Counted from the stretch's first letter, positions 1 through 9,819 are shown. The stretch is 51,847 nt of DNA from an uncultured Nitrospina sp. (GCA_937891765.1 CALAGQ010000030.1:1-51847), one strand, 5' to 3'. Notes: generated by a model from the letters alone, not told the origin. Program-made: numbers and translations.

Positions 1-228
1 CATGTTAAGGAGTTGATCGAGTTCAGCGAAAAAGGTTGCCGATCGGCCGTGGTGTTTGTTTCGCAAAGATCCGATACGCGATCCATCACCAGCAATGATG
101 ATATTGACCCGGTCTTTGGGGAATGGTTGCGTAAGGCGCGTGATAAAGGGGTGGAACTTTATGGTATGAATTGCAAGGTCACCCCGACGACGATTTCTTT
201 GAACAAATCTGTCGAGATAACTTTATAG
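1..228 (+). CDS. sfsA: SfsA family protein, C-terminal fragment (cut by the window edge)
   Basis: The reading frame is open from base 1 and ends at TAG 226-228, so only the last 75 residues are visible. The stretch resembles the end of SfsA (sugar fermentation stimulation protein A). It has a hydrophobic strand (AVVFVSQR), then the acidic IDPVFGEWLRKARDKGVE segment and a final strand before the stop, in the family's usual order. SfsA is a nuclease-like, DNA-associated protein of poorly settled role. An internal TTG at 13 is not a credible start, because the homologous region continues upstream of it. The neighbouring lipoprotein gene converges on it with 13 bp between stops. The call rests on the C-terminal pattern only. 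Confidence 0.72.
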   Translation, partial: HVKELIEFSEKGCRSAVVFVSQRSDTRSITSNDDIDPVFGEWLRKARDKGVELYGMNCKVTPTTISLNKSVEITL

Positions 229-241
229 ATCATGTTAATGA

Positions 242-706
242 TCACTTCAGGAATGCGTTCAGGTCGGGGATGATAACCCATTGCCCCTGATAGAGCACCC
301 ATTCCTGTTCAATGAGAAGGGTTTTTAATTTAGTGCTGGGCAGTATGGCAGTTTGGTAACGGATAACAACAATAGCCCGGTTGATATCTTTTTCGGATTT
401 GCTTGAGGGGGGTACCCCCTCATTGTCATTGGAAAGTTTGATGTCCAATATGCTTGCTTCAAAAATGGTGATGCGTTTGGCGATCTCCGGAGATTTGGCC
501 ATATACTCCGTGCGGTATTTTGGGTGGACAAATCGGGCGCTCATATCTATCGCCTTGCTTTCGAATTCCATATTATATGCTTTGATGCTTAAGTCCAGAT
601 CCTCCTGAGTTTTATAATAACGATCCATCGTTTTGCAGGAGACGGAAACAAAAATGAGAAGCAAAAGAATTGTTGTGAATACTTGGGAAAGGTTGGGTTT
701 TGGCAT
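242..706 (-). CDS. Putative small lipoprotein of unknown function
   Basis: This 154-residue protein starts at ATG 706. It has a short basic N-terminus, a hydrophobic run (TTILLLLIFVSV) and then S-C-K, a plausible but non-canonical lipobox with Ser rather than Leu/Val at -3. The mature part is soluble, with many charged residues, and ends in beta-like segments (WVLYQGQWVIIP), a pattern common in small outer-membrane or periplasmic proteins. A longer reading from 901 would add 65 residues and overlap the divergent methyltransferase gene. I reject that reading because the signal sequence would then be internal. The gene is divergent from the methyltransferase at 787 and converges with sfsA. I do not recognise a family. 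Confidence 0.6.
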   Translation of the reverse strand: MPKPNLSQVFTTILLLLIFVSVSCKTMDRYYKTQEDLDLSIKAYNMEFESKAIDMSARFVHPKYRTEYMAKSPEIAKRITIFEASILDIKLSNDNEGVPPSSKSEKDINRAIVVIRYQTAILPSTKLKTLLIEQEWVLYQGQWVIIPDLNAFLK

Positions 707-786
707 AAGATTGGGTGTGTTGATGAAACGGGGTGAATAATCATTCGCCCATTTATTATAGATGAAAATGAGACGGATTAGTACTG

Positions 787-1635
787 GTGAAGCATAAAAC
801 AGATTCCAGAGACAGGAATAGAAAAGTAAAACGGGAGTCTTCGGGAAAGAGAACAGTAAAGAAACCCGCAAAGAAAGAGTTGACGCTTTGGGATCAGGCA
901 TCTCGGTGGTATGACTCGCTTGTCGGTGCTCAGGGTACCGATTTTCAGAAAGACATTATCATGCCCGGCGTGTTGCGTTTGCTGGCAGTCACTAAAAAAG
1001 ATCGTGTCCTCGATCTGGCTTGCGGTCAGGGAGTTTTCTCCCGCTATTTATCGAGCAAGGGTATTCATGTTGAAGGGTTGGATTCCTCGGAAGAACTGCT
1101 GAAGCATGCCCGGACGCGTTCGGGCTCGTCCATCCGCTATCATGTGGGAGACGCTGCTGACGCCTCAAATTTTGAAGAAGACCGTTTCGATGGCATCGCC
1201 TGCCTGATGGCTATACAAAATATAGAGAAGATGGAGTTGCTTTTTAAAAGCGCTGCCCGCTGGGTGAAGCCAGGCAAGTGTTTTGTAGTGGTGATGACGC
1301 ATCCATGTTTTCGTATTCCCCGCCAATCGCACTGGGGATGGGATGAAGAAAAGAAACTGGAATACCGACGTGTGGATCATTATTTGTCGGAGACCAACGT
1401 TCCTATTCTGACTCCACCCTTTGCCGATGCCAAATCTTTCACGCTCACCTATCACCGCCCGATGCAAAGTTATATTTCCGCACTGGTTCAGGCCGGGTTC
1501 TGTGTCGATGCGATGGAGGAATGGATTTCAAACAAGAACAGCCTTCCGGGCAAACGCTCAAAGGCCGAGAACAGAGCTCGAAAAGAGATACCGCTCTTTC
1601 TGGCCTTAAGAGCCCGGTTGATACCTTCTAAATAG
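787..1635 (+). CDS. Class I SAM-dependent methyltransferase
   Basis: A 282-residue protein with a lysine/arginine-rich N-terminal tail of about 30 residues, followed by a Rossmann-type methyltransferase core. Motif I is VLDLACGQGVFSRYL. Motif II ends in the acidic residue of VEGLDSSEELL, and the motif IV/V region is FDGIACLMAIQNI. A C-terminal half of about 100 residues probably binds substrate. The start is GTG 787. The basic tail is unusual for the family, and a start nearer KELTLWDQASRWYD would remove it. The substrate is not evident. An unknown gene follows 10 bp after the stop, probably in the same transcript. Confidence 0.75.
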   Translation: MKHKTDSRDRNRKVKRESSGKRTVKKPAKKELTLWDQASRWYDSLVGAQGTDFQKDIIMPGVLRLLAVTKKDRVLDLACGQGVFSRYLSSKGIHVEGLDSSEELLKHARTRSGSSIRYHVGDAADASNFEEDRFDGIACLMAIQNIEKMELLFKSAARWVKPGKCFVVVMTHPCFRIPRQSHWGWDEEKKLEYRRVDHYLSETNVPILTPPFADAKSFTLTYHRPMQSYISALVQAGFCVDAMEEWISNKNSLPGKRSKAENRARKEIPLFLALRARLIPSK

Positions 1636-1645
1636 AAAATAATCT

Positions 1646-2002
1646 ATGTCCAGTTATAGCTACGAACTTCCCGAGCAAGGGCGACTCTTATCGCTCATCC
1701 GCGAGAACCTCAACAAAGTCGGGGAAGAGTGGAGGGAGATGGCCGATTTCATGCTGAATGGTCATGTCGAATACAAACCTTTGAGGGCGAACCCGATGCG
1801 GTCAGGCACTCAGTTTGTTTATCAACGAGCGAAACTCAACCTGACACTTTATTTTCCTGAACTTATTTTTGAGCATTTCATCAATAATCTAGATTCAGGA
1901 AAGGTGGAACTACTCAAAGCCGTGGTGCAATCCTCCCTGCCAAAGCGCTCCGGCTATGATATCCACGAATTCAAAATTTTAGGTGTAATAAAAGAAGCCT
2001 AG
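1646..2002 (+). CDS. Conserved-looking hypothetical protein
   Basis: A 118-residue soluble protein with no signal peptide or membrane segment. The N-terminal half is charged and helical (LLSLIRENLNKVGEEWREMADFM), and the rest mixes strands and helices. It starts with ATG 10 bp after the methyltransferase, so the two are likely co-transcribed. I do not recognise a family. The reading frame has normal codon use and is not overlapped by a better candidate. It ends just before repeat copy A, which separates it from the convergent tgt gene. Confidence 0.6.
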   Translation: MSSYSYELPEQGRLLSLIRENLNKVGEEWREMADFMLNGHVEYKPLRANPMRSGTQFVYQRAKLNLTLYFPELIFEHFINNLDSGKVELLKAVVQSSLPKRSGYDIHEFKILGVIKEA

Positions 2003-2032
2003 CTTCTTTCCTTTTGAGTAAGATGACGGCTT

Positions 2033-3201
<1,169 letters not shown>

Positions 3202-3214
3202 TCAATAAATCGGG

Positions 3215-4894
3215 TTATCCAAGGGGTGGGCCGTCGTCGGCCATATTGATGGTCAATTGACTGAAGGGGATGGTTAAGTTGTTGTCGTTGCAGGTTTGCA
3301 CCAAAGCGGTTTGAATTTCTCGTCGGTTTTCTTCATGGCGGTCGGCGCATTTCCCGTCTGCATGAATGATGACCATCAGGTTTAAAGAACTCGGGCCCGG
3401 ATTGTCGAAACGCACCTCTAAAAAATTGAAATCAGGAGACGGCCCTTCAAAAAATTTAGTGAGAAGATTTTTTAATCCATTTTCGATCAGTGTGGGAATT
3501 TCTTCGCAAATCCTGTCTTGCACCTTATAGTCCAGACCAAACTCAATGCAGTAACGAAAGCCTGCGGAAATATTCAAAGGGGACTGACTCAAAAAATCAG
3601 CCGTTGAATAATATTTCAGCGAGTCTCCTTTTAAATTCAGCACAACCTGTTCCATGGTCTGGTGTCTGACCCAGCCATAGGAGCCGTCGTTGAGGATGAC
3701 CCAGTCTTTAGGCTTTGTGGGGAACCAGGGTTCACCTTCTACCACAGGGCGTGAATGTTTATCGATCAAATCCCTGACCGGCAACCTGATTTCTCCGCCT
3801 TCCAGATTGGCGTTGATCAGAGTTGCGCTCAAGCCTATGTCCTGTACCAGCCAGGGAACCCCGTTCCAGATGAAGCGTTCTCCCTCGCGAACCGTTCCCA
3901 GATTGACGATCAGTTTTATTTCCTGAAGGAAGGTGGGAAGGTATTGCCGCGAAGTCCATGCAACGAGGACGAGCACCATGACGATGAGGCTGATCAAAAG
4001 CCAGTCGTTAAAAAAGTAAAGACAGGCCATGCCGACAAGTAGGCAGATAATAAGGATGAAAATATTGTAAGCGGCGCTGAATAATTTACCGAATGCGGGA
4101 CTCAACTGGGCAAACAGATTGAAGCGCAATATCCATTTTCTGAGTCGATTGAGCAACCACCACAATCCACAAAACATGGTGATAGTTATCAGTAAATTTC
4201 GTCCTCTGTTCTTGAAGAAGTCTTTGATCTGGTTTTTCGCTGAGTCTATGATGGATTCATCGGATGAGAGAATTTGTTCCAGGTTCTTTCTGGATTCGTT
4301 CATGTTTAATTCAGGTAGTTCCGGGTCATATTTATTCTGCAGCAGGGTCAGCCTTGAAAGGTAGCGTGTATCTTCCGGCCTAGTAGAGGTTTCTATTGCG
4401 CCCCGGGTGCTTTCCAGTTTTTCAAGGTTGTTGGACGCTTCTTTATAAAGAGCTAAAGTGTTTTCCAACTGGGCGATGCGTTTTTTCAGGGAGTCTACTT
4501 TACGTGGTTTTTCGGTCAGGTCACGTATTGCCTGGAGTAGCGGCATTGTGATTTCTTCCAGCTGTTTGGTCCATGGAGACTTTTCTTTTTTCTTCAGGGA
4601 GCTGTCTTCCAATGGCAGGTTGGTTGCCAGGGAGTCGAAATCCAAATTTAGCCGATCAATCTGTGCTTGCAGGTCGATTATCTTTTGAAGATTCTCTTTG
4701 GTTTCAGACTTTTTCCTGAGAGCTTCAATTTCTTTTTCAAGGACGATGGTTTTCTTGGTGATTAAAATCAGGTGCCGCTGGAGTTCTGTGCTCTCAGTGG
4801 TTTCTTCTGAAAAAGAAGATGGGGAAATGAAAAGCGTCAGGATTAAAAAGAAAACGCATGCCGAGGGAATATTAGGTGGTTTTCCAAAGCTCAT
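3215..4894 (-). CDS. MscS-like mechanosensitive ion channel protein with periplasmic coiled-coil domain
   Basis: A 559-residue membrane protein. Residues 1-30 form a signal or anchor (FFLILTLFISPSSFS). About 200 residues of heptad-rich helix follow (LQRHLILITKKTIVLEKEIEALRKK), predicted periplasmic. Several membrane helices lie at about 235-320 (LLITITMFCGLWWLL, YNIFILIICLLVGMACLYF, LLISLIVMVLVLVAW). A beta-rich segment (VREGERFIWNGVPWLVQDIG, residues NANLEGGEIRLPVRDLI) resembles the MscS middle domain, and a mixed alpha/beta C-terminal domain follows. The likely role is a stretch-gated channel, but the classic Gly/Ala-patterned pore helix is not obvious. It lies between argF (71 bp) and tgt (19 bp) on the same strand. 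Confidence 0.65.
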   Translation of the reverse strand: MSFGKPPNIPSACVFFLILTLFISPSSFSEETTESTELQRHLILITKKTIVLEKEIEALRKKSETKENLQKIIDLQAQIDRLNLDFDSLATNLPLEDSSLKKKEKSPWTKQLEEITMPLLQAIRDLTEKPRKVDSLKKRIAQLENTLALYKEASNNLEKLESTRGAIETSTRPEDTRYLSRLTLLQNKYDPELPELNMNESRKNLEQILSSDESIIDSAKNQIKDFFKNRGRNLLITITMFCGLWWLLNRLRKWILRFNLFAQLSPAFGKLFSAAYNIFILIICLLVGMACLYFFNDWLLISLIVMVLVLVAWTSRQYLPTFLQEIKLIVNLGTVREGERFIWNGVPWLVQDIGLSATLINANLEGGEIRLPVRDLIDKHSRPVVEGEPWFPTKPKDWVILNDGSYGWVRHQTMEQVVLNLKGDSLKYYSTADFLSQSPLNISAGFRYCIEFGLDYKVQDRICEEIPTLIENGLKNLLTKFFEGPSPDFNFLEVRFDNPGPSSLNLMVIIHADGKCADRHEENRREIQTALVQTCNDNNLTIPFSQLTINMADDGPPLG

Positions 4895-4965
4895 TGCGAT
4901 CTTCGTATTAGTTAGAATTATGTTTTTCTGAATCTATAATTACAACTCTATCATTGAGTCGGTTT

Positions 4966-5862
4966 TTATAACAATGTTTCAAGAATAGCTTTTTGAACAT
5001 GAAGCCGGTTCTCAGCCTGATCAAAAACAATTGAATGTTTGCCATCCAGAACTTCTGTGGTGATTTCCATTTCCCGGTGCGCAGGAAGGCAGTGCATCAC
5101 CAGAGCGTCTTTTTTTGCGGCATCGACCAGTTTCTGATTTATCTGGTAGGGATGAAGGAGCTTTTTTTTGTTTTCCTCATCTTTTTCCTGCCCCATGCTT
5201 ATCCAGACGTCGGTATAAATGATATCGGCATTCTGGACCGCTTCAAAAGGGTCCTCAACAATTTCGACCTTTCCATTTCCGCATAATTGAGGAACCGGAT
5301 CGGGTTGGCAACTTTTGGGGCAGGCAACCGCCAGATGCATGCCCATCAATGAAGCCCCCATCATCCATGAATAGGCGACATTATTCCCGTCGCCGACATA
5401 AGCCACTTTCACTCCTTCGATGCCGCCAAGCTTTTCCTTGATGGTGAAAATATCCGCAAGAATCTGCACGGGATGGTTGAGGTCTGTGAGTCCGTTGATC
5501 ACGGGTATTGTGGCATTCTCGGCAAGAGCGATGACCTCGTTGTGATCGTAGGTCCTGATCAAAATGCCGTTCAGATAGCGGGAAAGAACCTGAGCCGAGT
5601 CTTTGAGGGTTTCGCCGCGGTTCAACTGAAGCTGGTCGCCGGTTAAAAACAGCGCATGACCGCCAAGCTCAAACATGCCGACTTCAAACGATATGCGTGT
5701 ACGGGTGGAATGCTTGTTGAAGATCATCCCCAGAGTTTTGCCTTTCAAAGGTAAGTGTTCGATTCCTTTTTGGCGTTTTTCCTTGAGATCAACGGACTTT
5801 TCAAACAGGCCAAGAATTTCTTCCTGGTTAAAGTCGTTGATGGCTAGCAGATCTCTTTTCAT
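4966..5862 (-). CDS. argF: Ornithine carbamoyltransferase
   Basis: About 298 residues. The enzyme makes citrulline from ornithine and carbamoyl phosphate in arginine synthesis. The carbamoyl-phosphate loop HSTRTRISFE is intact. NHPVQILAD matches the family's HPxQ signature, the ornithine-binding region includes DVWISMGQE, and the catalytic HCLPAHR motif is present. I place the start at ATG 5862 (MKRDLLAIND). The frame can be extended to a TTG at 5880 but gains nothing conserved. No clear Shine-Dalgarno is seen for either start, so translation may be coupled to argD, which ends 24 bp upstream. Other arginine genes are not in view. Confidence 0.95.
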   Translation of the reverse strand: MKRDLLAINDFNQEEILGLFEKSVDLKEKRQKGIEHLPLKGKTLGMIFNKHSTRTRISFEVGMFELGGHALFLTGDQLQLNRGETLKDSAQVLSRYLNGILIRTYDHNEVIALAENATIPVINGLTDLNHPVQILADIFTIKEKLGGIEGVKVAYVGDGNNVAYSWMMGASLMGMHLAVACPKSCQPDPVPQLCGNGKVEIVEDPFEAVQNADIIYTDVWISMGQEKDEENKKKLLHPYQINQKLVDAAKKDALVMHCLPAHREMEITTEVLDGKHSIVFDQAENRLHVQKAILETLL

Positions 5863-5886
5863 TTTTTTGTTAAGGATCAAAATATT

Positions 5887-7083
5887 TTATTTGTCGGTCA
5901 GTTTAGTGAGACTATCGGTAAGTACGGGAATCAGACTGTCGATGTCTTTTCGGGAAATATTGAGCGGCGGAATAAACCGCAATACGTTCGATTGGATGCA
6001 GTTGATCAAAAAACCACGGTTCATGCAGTCGATGACCACGTCGCCACCGGGCTTGTTCAGTTCCAGCGCGAGAAACATTCCCGTGCCGCGGGCTTCTTTG
6101 ACGACGGGATTGTTCTTGGCAATTGCTTTCAGTCGTTTTAAAAAATAAGCTCCGGTAGCGTTGGCTTTGTCGAGAAAGTTTTTCCCTGTCAGCACTTTTA
6201 AGGAAGCCAAGGCGGCGGCGCAGGCCAAAGGGTTGCCGCCAAAGGTTGCGGCATGGGTGCCGGGGACAAAAGATTTCATGACTCGGTTGGTAGCCGCCAG
6301 AGCTCCTATTGCAACGCCGCCCCCTAATGCTTTCGCCAGCGTCATAATATCTGGTTTGGTTTTATAGAGTTCATGGGCAAACAGTTTTCCTGCACGCCCG
6401 AATCCGGTTTGCACCTCATCAAAAATGAGAAGGATGCCGTGTTCCTGACAGAGTTTTTTTAGTCCTTTTAGATAAGCAGGGTCGGGGATGTTCACTCCGC
6501 CTTCTCCCTGCAAGGGTTCCACCAGAATGGCGCAGGTCTTTTGTGTTATTGCTTTCCGGGCCGATGGTAAATCATTGAAGGGAATATATTTGAAGCCGGG
6601 AAGAAGCGGTTTGAATCCAGCGTGAAACTTCGTCTGTGCTGTGGCCGAGAGTGAACCCATGGTGCGGCCATGAAACGAATTGTGCATGGTGATGATTTCT
6701 GTTCGCTTGGGCTGCCCTTGATCAAAAAAATATTTACGTGCGAGTTTGATCGCGCCTTCATTGGCTTCTGTTCCGCTATTGCAGAAAAATATTTTATCGG
6801 CAAAACTCAAGGATGTTAGTTTTTCGGCCAATTGGGATTGCGGTTCGATATGATATAGGTTGGAAACGTGGATCAGCGTCCCGGCCTGCTTTTTTATGGC
6901 CGAGACCACTGCCGGGTGACAATGCCCAAGGTTGTCCACGGCAAGGCCGCTGACAAAGTCGATGTATTGTTTCCCTGACTTGTCCCAGACCTTGGAACCT
7001 TTTCCCTTAACGAGGGCAATCGGGTAACGTCCGTAAGTCCCGGCGACGTGTTTTTCCGTAAGCTGGATAATGCTCTTGTTCAT
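5887..7083 (-). CDS. argD: Acetylornithine/succinyldiaminopimelate aminotransferase
   Basis: A 398-residue class III, PLP-dependent aminotransferase. It makes N-acetylornithine in arginine synthesis and often also serves lysine synthesis. SGTEAN (103-108) and HNSFHGRT form the cofactor phosphate region. FDEVQTGFGRAGK carries the PLP-ring aspartate (D222), and K251 in TLAKALGGG is the predicted Schiff-base lysine. The family landmarks GNPLACAAAL and GTGMFLALEL are also present. It is the first gene of the arginine pair, with argF following. Upstream, a 12-bp palindrome at 7129-7140 could be a control site. argD is favoured over other class III enzymes because of its argF neighbour. Confidence 0.93.
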   Translation of the reverse strand: MNKSIIQLTEKHVAGTYGRYPIALVKGKGSKVWDKSGKQYIDFVSGLAVDNLGHCHPAVVSAIKKQAGTLIHVSNLYHIEPQSQLAEKLTSLSFADKIFFCNSGTEANEGAIKLARKYFFDQGQPKRTEIITMHNSFHGRTMGSLSATAQTKFHAGFKPLLPGFKYIPFNDLPSARKAITQKTCAILVEPLQGEGGVNIPDPAYLKGLKKLCQEHGILLIFDEVQTGFGRAGKLFAHELYKTKPDIMTLAKALGGGVAIGALAATNRVMKSFVPGTHAATFGGNPLACAAALASLKVLTGKNFLDKANATGAYFLKRLKAIAKNNPVVKEARGTGMFLALELNKPGGDVVIDCMNRGFLINCIQSNVLRFIPPLNISRKDIDSLIPVLTDSLTKLTDK

Positions 7084-7128
7084 CAGGTTTTTTGTGAGAA
7101 TAATTGAGGAAGAAACTTTAGCATAAAA

Positions 7129-7140
7129 TTTTCCGGAAAA
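7129..7140. promoter_or_regulatory. Perfect 12-bp palindrome upstream of argD
   Basis: TTTTCCGGAAAA is a perfect palindrome in the AT-rich 120-bp gap between the divergent argD and comF genes, 46 bp before argD. On the minus strand it falls inside the 17-bp spacer of a weak promoter-like pair (TTTTAT and TATGCT). A repressor bound here would therefore block argD. The binding protein is unknown, and the promoter match is poor. Confidence 0.35.
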
Positions 7141-7205
7141 ATATAAAAACCTTTGTATTCAAGGCTTTGTTTGTCGGGTTGGCTGACTTGAAACGGTGAT
7201 GAGTG

Positions 7206-7985
7206 ATGCGGATTAGACCGAGAGATATTGGGGGTGGAATTTTACGCGGATTCAGAAAAATTCTGGATTTTGTGTTTCCGCAAAACTGTATTGCCTGTGA
7301 CGATAAAATTCAGGAGCATGTCCTCTGCGCTAGCTGCAGGGATGATATTGGATTTATACGGCAGCCGTATTGTTTTCAGTGTGGGGTGCCAGCGGACATA
7401 TCTTATGCTTTTCCGCATGAAGAGTTTGTGTGCGGGGTTTGCCGACAGCAACCTTATCAATTTGATCAGGCCAGAAGTCTGGGCTTTTATGACACGGTTT
7501 TAAGAACAACCATTCATCATTTTAAATATCGCCGGCAGATGGGGGTGCTCCCGGAAATGGACCGCCTGCTGGAAAAATATTTTGAAGAGAACCCAGACTT
7601 TTGTCAGGGTTTTACCGTTTCTCCGGTGCCGTTGCATTTTAACAAAATGAAAGAGAGGGGATTTGATCAGGCTTTTCTTATCGCCCGGCAAGTCGCGAAG
7701 ATTTCAAAATTACCTCTGGAAGGGGGATTGCTACGGCGGGTCAAGGCGACCAGTCCACAGGCGACCATGACCCGCGTGGAAAGAGCCCGTAACATTAAAG
7801 GAGCTTTTGAGGTCAATCGTCCTGAGTTGGTTGCGGGAAAAAATATTCTGCTGGTGGACGATGTGTTCACCACCGGGGCAACGGTCAATGAGGCCGCAAA
7901 GGTTTTAAAGAAAAAAGGTGCCGGGAAGGTTCATGTGTTCACTCTGGGAAGAGTGGTGGTGGGAAAAGACCACTCCGCCCTCTAG
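7206..7985 (+). CDS. comF: ComF family protein (phosphoribosyltransferase-like)
   Basis: About 259 residues. The N-terminal zinc-finger part has Cys pairs in CIACDDKI, CASCRD, CFQCG and CGVCRQ. An insert follows with the family sequence IHHFKYRRQMGVLPEMDRLL. The C-terminal phosphoribosyltransferase fold has LLVDDVFTTGATVNEA as the PRPP loop. ComF proteins assist DNA uptake during transformation in competent bacteria, though many carriers are not known to be competent and the enzymatic role is unsettled. ATG 7206 is chosen. A GTG one codon earlier is equally possible. The gene stands alone, divergent from argD and convergent with nhaD, and its stop lies at the edge of repeat copy B. Confidence 0.9.
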   Translation: MRIRPRDIGGGILRGFRKILDFVFPQNCIACDDKIQEHVLCASCRDDIGFIRQPYCFQCGVPADISYAFPHEEFVCGVCRQQPYQFDQARSLGFYDTVLRTTIHHFKYRRQMGVLPEMDRLLEKYFEENPDFCQGFTVSPVPLHFNKMKERGFDQAFLIARQVAKISKLPLEGGLLRRVKATSPQATMTRVERARNIKGAFEVNRPELVAGKNILLVDDVFTTGATVNEAAKVLKKKGAGKVHVFTLGRVVVGKDHSAL

Positions 7986-8100
7986 CGAGGGCCTGGCAAC
8001 GCCCGGTGGTAATGGGCAATAACTTCTGTTGGCAAGCAAAGAGTTGTCTCGGCTCAAGAAGCCCCTGCCCAATTCCCTTCCACGCGGAGTAGCTAGTGCG
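7978..8100 (-). repeat. Intergenic inverted-repeat element, copy B
   Basis: Read on the minus strand this copy follows the family order. It begins with a CACTAG terminal motif, which supplies the stop codon of nhaD (TAG, complement of 8093-8095). Then come CGTGG, the core GAGCCGAGACAACTCTTTGC (8036-8055), GTTATTGCCCATTACCACCG and a GC-rich right end that touches the comF stop. It occupies the whole gap between the convergent comF and nhaD genes. Confidence 0.65.
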
Positions 8101-9412
8101 GAGTCACAAAGTACCAGGTAATGATGCTACCTATATAGCCCAATGCGATGACGGGAGCCCACTTTAAATGCGACATGAAAGTGTAATGTTCCCGGTCAAC
8201 CCCCATGACTGCCACTCCTGCGGCAGAGCCGACTGAGAGCAGGCTACCGCCAACTCCGCAGGTCAGGGTGATTAAGAGCCATTGATCGAGACCCATTTCC
8301 GGACTCATTTTTAGAACCGCATACATGACGGGAATGTTGTCAACAATAGCGGATAGAATACCTACGATTATATTGGAGGTTGTCGGGCCGAGGTTTCCAT
8401 ACATGCTTGCACTGGCCAGTGCCAGATAGCCAATGTATTGCAATGCGCCTACGGCGGTGAGAACGCCGAAAAAGAAAAGCAGGGTGTCAAACTCCACGCC
8501 TTCCACTTTGGCGAAAATATCAAAGCGTTGACGGTTCCTTCGTTCTTCGGTGATGCCCATTTTCTTAAGATGCCTTTGCTCTCCCCAGCGTTTTAAATAG
8601 AAACCCTTGACCATCAATAGTCCGAGTCCGAACATCATGCCCAGAAAAGGAGGCAGGTGGAGAAACTGATGGAAAGACACTGCGGTGGCAACAGTGAACA
8701 CACCGAGTCCGATAATGACCTTGGCTCCGGGTTTGAACTCCACCTCTTCATTTCCCGCTTCGGGAGTTTCGTTCGGAACCCAGAAATACATGATGCTTGC
8801 TGGTATGATCCAATTGACGATGGAAGGCAGTAACAGATAGGAAAATTCCATAGTTTGAACTTTTCCTGAAGTCCAGACCATCAGTGTAGTGATATCTCCG
8901 AAAGGACTCCAAGCCCCGCCGGCGTTGGCCGCGACCACAATATTGACGAATGCGGGAACAATGAAACGTCCGTTGCCATTACTGACTGCCAGCGCTACGG
9001 TGGACATCAGCAGAGCGCTGGTCAGATTGTCGGCAACGGGTGAAAGCATGAACGTGATTGCCCCTGTCGCCCAGAATAATTTCTTAAAGCCGAGTCCTTT
9101 TTTAAGTAACCAGGATCTTAATACTTTAAAGACATTTCTTTCATCGAGAGTGTTGATATAGGTCATTGCCACAAGTAGAAAGAAAAACAGCTCACCAATT
9201 TCGCCGATCAACTCTTTGACATGATCGTGAGCATGCCCGCCCCCATTCTGTGCCTCATAGATACCGATGAGAGCCCACATGAAACAACCGATCAAAATGA
9301 CCGGTTTGGATTTCCGCATATGGATTTGTTCTTCAAATATGACCAGAGTATAGGCAAGGCAGAAACAGATCAGAGACAGATAACCGACCCAGGTGGCAGT
9401 GAGACTATGCAT
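8093..9412 (-). CDS. nhaD: NhaD-type Na+/H+ antiporter
   Basis: A 439-residue inner-membrane protein with about twelve hydrophobic helices, belonging to the ion transporter superfamily. It resembles NhaD, which exports sodium in exchange for protons. Family-like segments are LSPVADNLTSALLMS, the cytoplasmic-side ANAGGAWSPFGDITTLMVW, and a second repeat with AIVDNIPVMYAVL and GVGGSLLSVGSAAGVAVMG. NhaD is common in marine and halophilic bacteria, which fits a saline habitat. It starts at ATG 9412 with a purine-rich GGATCGAAGA upstream. It is a single gene facing a 407-bp upstream region that holds a palindrome over a possible promoter. Its last residues and stop fall in repeat copy B. Confidence 0.9.
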   Translation of the reverse strand: MHSLTATWVGYLSLICFCLAYTLVIFEEQIHMRKSKPVILIGCFMWALIGIYEAQNGGGHAHDHVKELIGEIGELFFFLLVAMTYINTLDERNVFKVLRSWLLKKGLGFKKLFWATGAITFMLSPVADNLTSALLMSTVALAVSNGNGRFIVPAFVNIVVAANAGGAWSPFGDITTLMVWTSGKVQTMEFSYLLLPSIVNWIIPASIMYFWVPNETPEAGNEEVEFKPGAKVIIGLGVFTVATAVSFHQFLHLPPFLGMMFGLGLLMVKGFYLKRWGEQRHLKKMGITEERRNRQRFDIFAKVEGVEFDTLLFFFGVLTAVGALQYIGYLALASASMYGNLGPTTSNIIVGILSAIVDNIPVMYAVLKMSPEMGLDQWLLITLTCGVGGSLLSVGSAAGVAVMGVDREHYTFMSHLKWAPVIALGYIGSIITWYFVTPH

Positions 9413-9507
9413 TCTTCGATCCTATCGAAAAAGGTGGAAAGTTGGCCAGAGCGTAATAGTTAGAGTCGCTTTGGCCTCAGTATGAACTCAACAGCCTGAT
9501 TTCTTTA

Positions 9508-9535
9508 AAGATATTGATTTGTCATGATAAATCAA
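9508..9535 (-). promoter_or_regulatory. Possible nhaD promoter overlapped by a 22-bp near-palindrome
   Basis: On the minus strand TTGATT and TATCTT are 16 bp apart, about 100 bp before nhaD. The -35 box and spacer coincide with a 22-bp inverted repeat (9514-9535) whose arms TTGATTT and AAATCAA are perfect. Only the centre is imperfect. This is the geometry of an operator over a promoter. The arms recall FNR/CRP-class half-sites, but the spacing does not match those boxes. Confidence 0.4.
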
Positions 9536-9745
9536 CATTCTGAGAAATACAAGCGTTTGTCAACTTTGACACATATTTGGGACATGCGTGAAAAATGAGC
9601 CCGGCTTGCCAGATCGGCATCGGTGGGTTTGAATAAAATTGGGTCGTTCCGTTAACCCTTTTTCGCCGGGTTGCCAATCCAGTCTTTTAGCGCCAACAAC
9701 TTATAAATTAAGGATTTTCAAAGGGATGGAGGGCCCACAATAAAG

Positions 9746-9773
9746 TTGACTGTTTGGGATTATGTGTTAAGAT
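9746..9773 (+). promoter_or_regulatory. Possible sigma-70 promoter for the ispA-dxs-his run
   Basis: TTGACT (9746-9751) and TAAGAT (9768-9773) are 16 bp apart, and the start codon of ispA is 46 bp downstream. It is the only good pair in the proximal upstream region. The -10 box is imperfect, so confidence is limited. Confidence 0.4.
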
Positions 9774-9819
9774 TTTGGTCGATAGGTGGTTAAATTTTAC
9801 CTTCTATAACAATTATTAG

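Larger units (their letters stand above)
9413..9819. other. 407-bp gap between divergent nhaD and ispA
   Basis: No gene, tRNA or member of the repeat family is seen here. It separates two divergent genes and must hold both promoters. A near-palindrome at 9514-9535 lies on the nhaD side and a promoter-like pair at 9746-9773 on the ispA side; both are listed separately. TTGACA at 9566-9571 has no convincing -10 partner. Confidence 0.6.

Noticed and set aside
9566..9571. TTGACA as a strong -35 box for ispA
   Set aside because: No acceptable -10 sequence lies 16-18 bp downstream, and it is more than 240 bp from the gene. The pair at 9746-9773 fits better.
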